A DNA stretch of 64,000 nt from Ascochyta rabiei (Eukaryota; Ascomycota; Dothideomycetes; Pleosporales; Didymellaceae). Positions 57,707 to 64,000 of the stretch are shown here, piece after piece. The position numbers and the translations under genes are program-made. The number at the start of each line of letters is the position of its first letter. The first letter of the stretch is position 1. Location: assembly GCF_004011695.2 (NCBI RefSeq), contig NC_082407.1:310001-374000 (forward strand). The letters are read 5' to 3'. Below the pieces are notes generated by a model. The model was given only the letters and a program-made list of their open reading frames with translations. It had not been told where the DNA came from and searched no databases.

Positions 57707-60700
57707 TATTAAATAAAAGGTATTAGAGAAATCGATTAGGTAATATACCTACTAGAAGACTGTATAGAGACTACTAGAACCTAGATTAGATAAAAATTAC
57801 CCTTATATAGAATAAGAACATATATTAATATATTAATACATTATTATTAACTTATTACTATTACTATATAATCTAATAATTAAGAGTCTTACTACTACTA
57901 TAATAAGCGCTAATAATAAGTAAAGTAATAACTAACTAAAGCTAGAGGGACGCAACAGTTATACTTACTATCTTAAGTAACTAGGTTTCTTAGTACTACT
58001 AACTTAAGATTAAGTGCTAATTATAAGATATATAGCTACTAGTAGATTCTAAAGAAGTATAAATCTAGCGTATATAAGTAAAGACACTACTACCTTTAGA
58101 AATTAAGTAATATAAACTAGTAATAAGTATAAGGAATACCTTAACTATGTTATTATAGACTATCTAAGTAGGTTAAGGTAGAGCTTATAGAATAGTATAT
58201 AAAGTAATAGAAATATTAATAACTATGCTATAAATACCTATAACTCTAATAGATATATTAAACCTCTTAGAAAAGAGATAAGAGGTATATAAAGAAGATT
58301 ATAAAGACTATAAGCTTTACCTTAAGTTATATAATATACTTAAGAAAGACTACTAAGATAAGAAAAATTTAATATTAAGAATAGTTAAGTATATTCTTAT
58401 AATAGTAATACTATATCTATAGCTAAGCTGCTATATAGAAAATAGAACGCTATATAAATAGATAACTACCTTCTAAGATACTATTAGAGTAGATATAGAT
58501 AAAGAATAGGTATAAGTATAAGAAAGACACTATACTATACTTAGACTAATATAAATAACTATAAATTAGAAGATATAGCTAAGTAAATAAAATTAGGTAG
58601 TAACTTAAGCTAAGACTCTTAAGTAGTTAAGGTTATATAAATATAAGCTATTATTAATAATTTTCTAGACTCTATATCTAAGATAGAATTAACCTAGACT
58701 ATAGCGTTCTAAGAGCTAGGATATAATAAGAAAGCTGTAAATAGAAAAAGAATAATAAAACTCTTCTATAATTATATAAGCCTTTAACATCTACTAAGAG
58801 AGAAGCCTAAGAGCGCCTTTATAGTAGAAAAGGTATTATACGTAGTAAGTAGTAAATCTAACTTAAACCTATAAAGAGACGCCTTTAGTAGAGAACTAAG
58901 AGTACTATCTAACAACAATTATTAAGGCTAGAGAAACCCTAGGCAAAACAAAAGAAAGATAGATAGCTAAGGTGCTAGAACTAAGTAGTTCCTAGAGAGG
59001 AAAATAGTAAGAGCTAAAGATATATATTCTACCTATAAATAGTATTATAATATATCTAACTACTACTATATAAAAATAGCTAAGGTACCTAAAGAGTTTA
59101 AGCTAAATAGAGGTATTGTAAAATTAGTATAGTATAAGCTTAAATATAATAGTATCTTATAAAAGAGAATATAGGTAATATCTTAAGGAACTAAGTAACT
59201 ATAAATAATAATAGTGTCTTAATTAATTACTCTATATATTAAGACATCTTAAACACTAAATACGATTTTTCAGTAACTAGATAGCTAAGAAATTACTTAA
59301 GTTAATAAAGGTAGTATAAAGGCAGTATATAGCATAAGTAATTAAGAATATCTATTAAAAAAGGTATTTCTTCTAGATTCTAGCTTAACTACGTATATCT
59401 ATAATAACCTCTTAAGATAAAGAGACGTATACTAGCTAGTAATAGAAGACTATATCTAGACTAGAAACTCTAAGGTCTAGATATAAGGATATAGTACTGT
59501 TAATATATTAGTAGAGAGATCTTAAGGTAAATAAGTACTATACTTAGATAATATTGTATAGTACCTAGATTTTCTCTATAACCTAGTATTATTTAGGCTA
59601 CTCTAAAGATATAGAATATAGTAGAATAACTAAGATAAATTAACAATACTATATAAAGAAAACAGTAACATTATAGCTATCCTTATAGAAAGCTTTAGAT
59701 AGTAAGTTATTAAGTAAGGAAATATAGCTATAGTAGTACTATATATACGTATAAATTATAATAGAAGATTACTATAGAAAGTAATAGCTATAATATAGTA
59801 TTAGAGGCTTAGATATCTAAGACTATCTATAATTAAGCACTCTATATATAAAGCTAAGAGAGTAAATATTAAAGGTATTATAATAGTATAATAAAATATA
59901 TAGAGATAATTAAAGTTAAAGTATTAAATATAAAGAATATAATAATTAAACTATAAGTGCCTAGGTAAATAAATAGTAATAGATTTCTATAAATACAAAG
60001 AAGGAAGCTCTAATAAGAAGAAGAGTTAAATTTCCAATAATCTACTTATAATCTTAGTATATATAGGACTTCTACTTTAAAGATAATAGGCCTATAAGAC
60101 CTATTATCTGTCTACTTAGAATCTTTGTCTAGTTCTTAAAGAAACAGTTTAATATTATAGTTATAGTAATTAGAATAGATAATAGAATAGTTATAGTTAA
60201 ATAAGAGGTTAAGAGATAGTATATATCCCTCTTAATAAGAATTAAGCCTTCTACTTTAGATATATAAGCTTAAAGTAGAGAAGCTAAACGCTTAGAGGGT
60301 GTAATAAAAGAGAAGGTACGTGTAATTTTACTAAATATAAATCTACTATAGAAACTATAGCTTAAAATTACTAGAGCAGCAGTATACCTATATAATTAGA
60401 CGTGAAATTATTTAAATAAGTAGATATTACTATATAAAATGTTCTTTATATATATAGCTACTATAAATAGAATAGTTAATAGACCTTAAAAACTAAACTG
60501 TACTTATCTAAGAGTATATAGATATAAAGCATTTACTATAACTAATAACACCTACTAAAGAAAATTTTAGCTATAAAGACTAGACCTAAAGATATAGATT
60601 AGATACTTAGTAGGATATTAGTCTACTAACATATATTAGATTAAGGTTCTATTAATAGCTAAAGTAATTAGTACCTATAATGTAGTATTTAGTAATAAAA

Positions 60701-61566
60701 CAATATTTAATAGTAAAATAGAGAATATTATATATAACTTTATATATAATATATTAGAAGATATTATAACTTAGATTAGTATAGTTAAACTTCTAGCTAT
60801 ATAGAGTAATATACCTAAAACTAAAACATTCTATAATAATAAGATAACGTAGAAGAATACTTAATATACTAAACAACCCTAATATTACTAAGGTAGAAAG
60901 ATTATAGAGGCATACCTAACGCTACTCCTAACTCCTCTACTAGTAGTATTCTTAACTAAATAGATAAGCTATAATAAGATAATAGAATAACTAAAATAAG
61001 ACTAAGAAACGTCTATACTAATGCTGTAGGTAGCTATATTTATAGTAGGTACTAAGGTAGAACACCTTAGTTAATATAAAGGAAAACTACTTTATAAAGC
61101 TTAACTAAAAAGGATTATAGTAAAGGGAATTAAACTATATTAAAAAAAACTTCTACTCTTACCTATATTATATATAAAGCTAGAGAAGCTCCCTTTATAT
61201 AAGATATTTAAGTAGATAGAAAAGAAATATCTATAAAGCTATAACTAAATAAAGTTATAGACTAAGGTCCTAGTAGCTCTAGTTTAGAAGTCTAGATAAT
61301 AAATACCTTACTATATATAGGTCTATATATATAAGTTTAAAATGGACTACTACTTTAATAAGTATAAAGTAATACTTATAGTTAGAAGAGACTAATAATA
61401 TAATATTATATTATAAGACATATATACAGTAGTACTTATAGGTTAATTACTTAGAATACTAATAGTAATTACTATAATATATAATTCTAAACTAAAATAA
61501 TAGAATATTATAGATACGTCTACTAATATAGCTATTAACTTTAAAATATATATAAGGATACTAAGA
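57707..61566 (+). mobile_element. Element D2: Ty1/copia, 5' part, inside LINE-2
   Basis: The LTR at 57707-57878 (172 bp) is the inverted match of the D1 LTR and is followed at 57879 by ATTAAGAGTCTTACTACT, the tRNA-Lys-type primer site. Plus-strand gag, integrase and the start of RT follow. Near 61320-61560 the frame gives YIYKFKMDYYFNKYKVILIV, RRDQ and DIYTVVLIG.LLRILIVITI, the Ty1/copia RT opening (VRGDQ..TYA..LAGRS.R). The element is cut there by A3. Left flank is ATACT; the right duplication is outside the window. Confidence 0.78.
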
Positions 61567-64000
61567 TGTAACAGAGCTTAGAGGACTATACTTAGGTAAT
61601 TAATTAATTTAATTAGTACCTATTTATTCTGTATGTAGTACATTACTTAAATATAAAGGAAATATTAGAGATTATATAATCTTACATAAAGGAGCTTTAT
61701 AGGCTTATCTTAGAAGCTTAGTAGCTAATTTTAGAGTAGAAGAGCAGCTTAGTAGTAATCCACATACTTAGCCTAAGAAGAGAGTAATTTACTAGGTAGC
61801 TACCTACTTATCTGTGCAATACACCCTCTAGGTAATCTAACTCTAGATTGCCTGTTGTTAGAGCTACTGTGTAGCTATCTAGAGACTTAAGTCTTAGTAT
61901 ATCTTTTAAGCCTGTAATTAGTAGGTTAGAGGCTTAGCAAATACCTTCTTTTTCTAGCTCTAAGCTAATTCTTTATGGTTTTCCGTTTTCTAGAGCAGCT
62001 AAACCGTTTTCTAGTCGCTTGTTTAACCCTGTGTTTCCTAATAATAAGCTCTTAGATTATTCCCTATCTGCTTATTTAGAGATTCTTACTAGATAATGGT
62101 AATAGTAAGGTCTAAAAAATTGTCTGTTTGCTTTAGAGCTAATAACATTGTGCTGCCTAGAGAAAGTTACTTTTACCCTTACTTTTACTAGGCGTTTAGC
62201 TATCTATATAAGCTGCTTACCTACTTAATTTCCTCTATTTCTTCAACTATCTCTAATAATATAGCTGTAAGTATACCGTTTTCTATTTACGCGCTTTCTA
62301 GACCTATCCTAGTTACTTTCCTTAGTGTTTTATTAGGTTTTATACTTTCTTACAGTCTGCTAGCTATAGGCAGCGTCTATTTAAGCTTCTAGTATTGTTT
62401 TAATAGGCTTTATGTGCTTATTATTAAGCTTCCTAGACCTATTTACCTACTCTTTTTAGCCTTTTACTTACTTTTTATATAGAAAGAATCTAAAGCTAAG
62501 CGTAAGCAGCGCACTGCCTCTACCTCTACTACTCTTACCTGCTACTAAGCTGCTACTACTACTACTATAGGCTTACCTAAGCCTAAACCTATAACTATAA
62601 CTACTACACTATACCTCTATACTTTTAGGCTCTTATACTCTAGCTTACTTTTCTATAAGCTTACTACTACCCCCTACACGCTTACCTCTACCCCTAGTTT
62701 AGCTTTAGCTAACTAAGCTTCTTTTACTAGGCCCTTAGGCTCTATAGACATCGCTGCCCTATACGCGCCCCTTAGCCCCCTTCTAGCTGCTCTTACTACC
62801 TACGCTCTTACCCTTACCCCTACCTCTACCTCTACCCTCTCTACTATTACTACTACAACTACCTCTACTATTACTACTACTACTCTTGCCTACACTACTG
62901 CGCTCCCTACCCCTATTCTAGCTACTTCTGCTACTACTACTGCGCCTCTACTACCCCCTCTATAAGCTTATAACCTAATATAGGGTACTTATAAGGTTAT
63001 TCCCTATAAGGCCTACGTTAACGCGCTTATAGTAAGTAGTTTAGTGCTAGTATATATTAATAAGGTTAGTAGCTAGAGTAGGTACTGCTAGCGCTATACT
63101 AAGGGGTACTTATACTACCCTCTATAGGTCTTTATCTTTATAGAGCTTATAAAGAGTAGACTAATAGCTTATTTAGTAACGTTTAGCTTAAGCTATTTAG
63201 GATTAAGCTAGTAGAGAAGCTTATTTACTTAGGTAGAGTAACAACTTCTATAAGTAATTAAGATCCTTATTCTTTCTATTAGCTAATAAGCTTGTAGTAG
63301 GCAACTAACCTACGCTGCACTATCTGCGTAGTAAAGAACCTAGCTAGAGATAGGTACTTATTTTAAGTACTCTTCTTAGCTAGGTTAGTTAGAGAAGCTT
63401 CTATATACCTATAGGGAGGGGGCTATTCTCTCTATATATAGTTATAGGAATTTATTAAGCTCTATAGCTACTAGTTAAGCGCTTGGAGCTGCTACTAGTA
63501 GTTGTAGAAGCTTATGCCTATTTAGAGAGAGGGCTATCCTCCCTAGCAATACTATAATCTTCTACTCCTCTATTAACTTACTTATTTTCTTTATAATTTA
63601 TACTAAACAGGTTTAAATATAAGATAAAGCACTTATAAGCCTACCTAGGAAGCGCTTTTATAAGACTGTTAGCTAGCATCTTACTTGTTTTAAGATATAT
63701 TACTTAGAGATTCCCCTTAGTATACTCTTATTTTAACTATATATTTTAGATATCTATATAGTGCAGCTAAGTAGTAAGCTACTTACTCTCTTCTACTATT
63801 AATTAGATTGTTTGTTAGTTATTATAGAAAATCTCCTACAGTACCCCTATATCTAGCTAAAGTTTATACAAAAATTGCTTAAAAGCTGCTACTTTCTTAG
63901 CTACGTGCTCTAACGCTAGCAATTTAGCTTCTGTAGTTAAAGTTGTTACTATTAATTAACGTGCTGCTTTCTAGATAATTAGACCACTAAAGAGCTACAT
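61567..64000 (-). mobile_element. Element A3: diverged A-type copia, 3' part, inside D2
   Basis: The LTR at 61567-61823 (257 bp) starts TGTAACAGAG like the A LTR read backwards but is clearly diverged from the 253-bp LTRs of A1/A2. The following sequence parallels A1 26658-28680: the same triplet-repeat block, the antisense cysteine-motif frame and the end of the pol region. The window ends within it. Left flank is TAAGA. Confidence 0.8.
62500..63440 (+). pseudogene. Antisense ORF of A3 with C-x2-C-x6-C motif
   Basis: The frame reads AYNLI, GTYKVIPYKAYVNALIVSSL, VLVYINKVSS, SRYC-stop-RYTKGYLYYPL, then IKSRLIAYLVTFSLSYLGLS and a Gln-rich helix. Stops are TAG/TAA at likely Gln/Trp positions and TAC stands where Cys is expected. 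It has the same phase as the A1 frame with no gap over about 100 codons. Confidence 0.45.

Overview
The window looks like a chromosome segment of a filamentous ascomycete (Pezizomycotina; a dothideomycete is plausible but not proven). The reasons are 40-51 nt introns with GT..AG and CTAAC-type signals, a fungal-type NLR gene, a fungal CorA-like transporter, Tad1-like LINEs, and overwhelming repeat-induced point mutation (RIP). In the repeats CpA has become TpA on both strands, so former CAG and TGG codons read TAG and almost no reading frame stays open.

Region 1 (1-9.9 kb). A minus-strand NLR gene (nucleoside-phosphorylase-like 'Pfs' domain, NB-ARC NTPase, TPR tail running off the left edge) is split by a full-length, heavily RIP-mutated, plus-strand Tad1-like LINE of about 6.6 kb. 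The LINE is flanked by a 14-bp target duplication (479-492 and 7088-7101) and ends in an (AATC)n tail. The NLR halves read in phase across the insertion and are not RIP-mutated. Inside LINE ORF1 lies a roughly 690-bp block whose ends are inverted telomere-like arrays. Just upstream of the NLR start is a 357-bp tandem duplication with patchy RIP.

Region 2 (9.9-24.4 kb) is unique sequence with few genes. It holds a spliced CorA-like transporter (10.3-11.6 kb), several broken gene remnants (12.7-17.0 kb), one intact spliced gene of unknown function (17868-18752, minus), and some weak small ORFs. One interval (21.6-22.06 kb) is AT-rich.

Region 3 (24.4-64 kb) is a RIP-mutated, AT-rich block of nested retrotransposons whose order of insertion can be read from target duplications. 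A Tad1-like LINE (LINE-2, from about 24.7 kb) was entered by a Ty3/gypsy element (C, 26051-57336, TSD GACCT). Element C was then entered by Ty1/copia elements A1 (26405-33754, TSD GCTTA), D1 (36397-41669, TSD TATCT) and B (41730-54442, TSD CTTTA). B was entered by A2 (44764-52117, TSD AATAC). LINE-2 resumes at 57337 and is cut again at 57707 by a second D element (D2), itself cut at 61567 by a third, diverged A-type element (A3) that leaves the window. The copia LTR ends defined by the duplications abut sequences resembling the anticodon arm of initiator tRNA-Met (A, B) or tRNA-Lys(CUU) (D), which suggests half-tRNA priming. A-type elements also carry a 1.6-kb region after pol with a conserved antisense reading frame holding a Cys-x2-Cys-x6-Cys motif.

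No rRNA, tRNA, CRISPR or prokaryotic feature was found. Element names A-D and LINE-1/2 are local labels.
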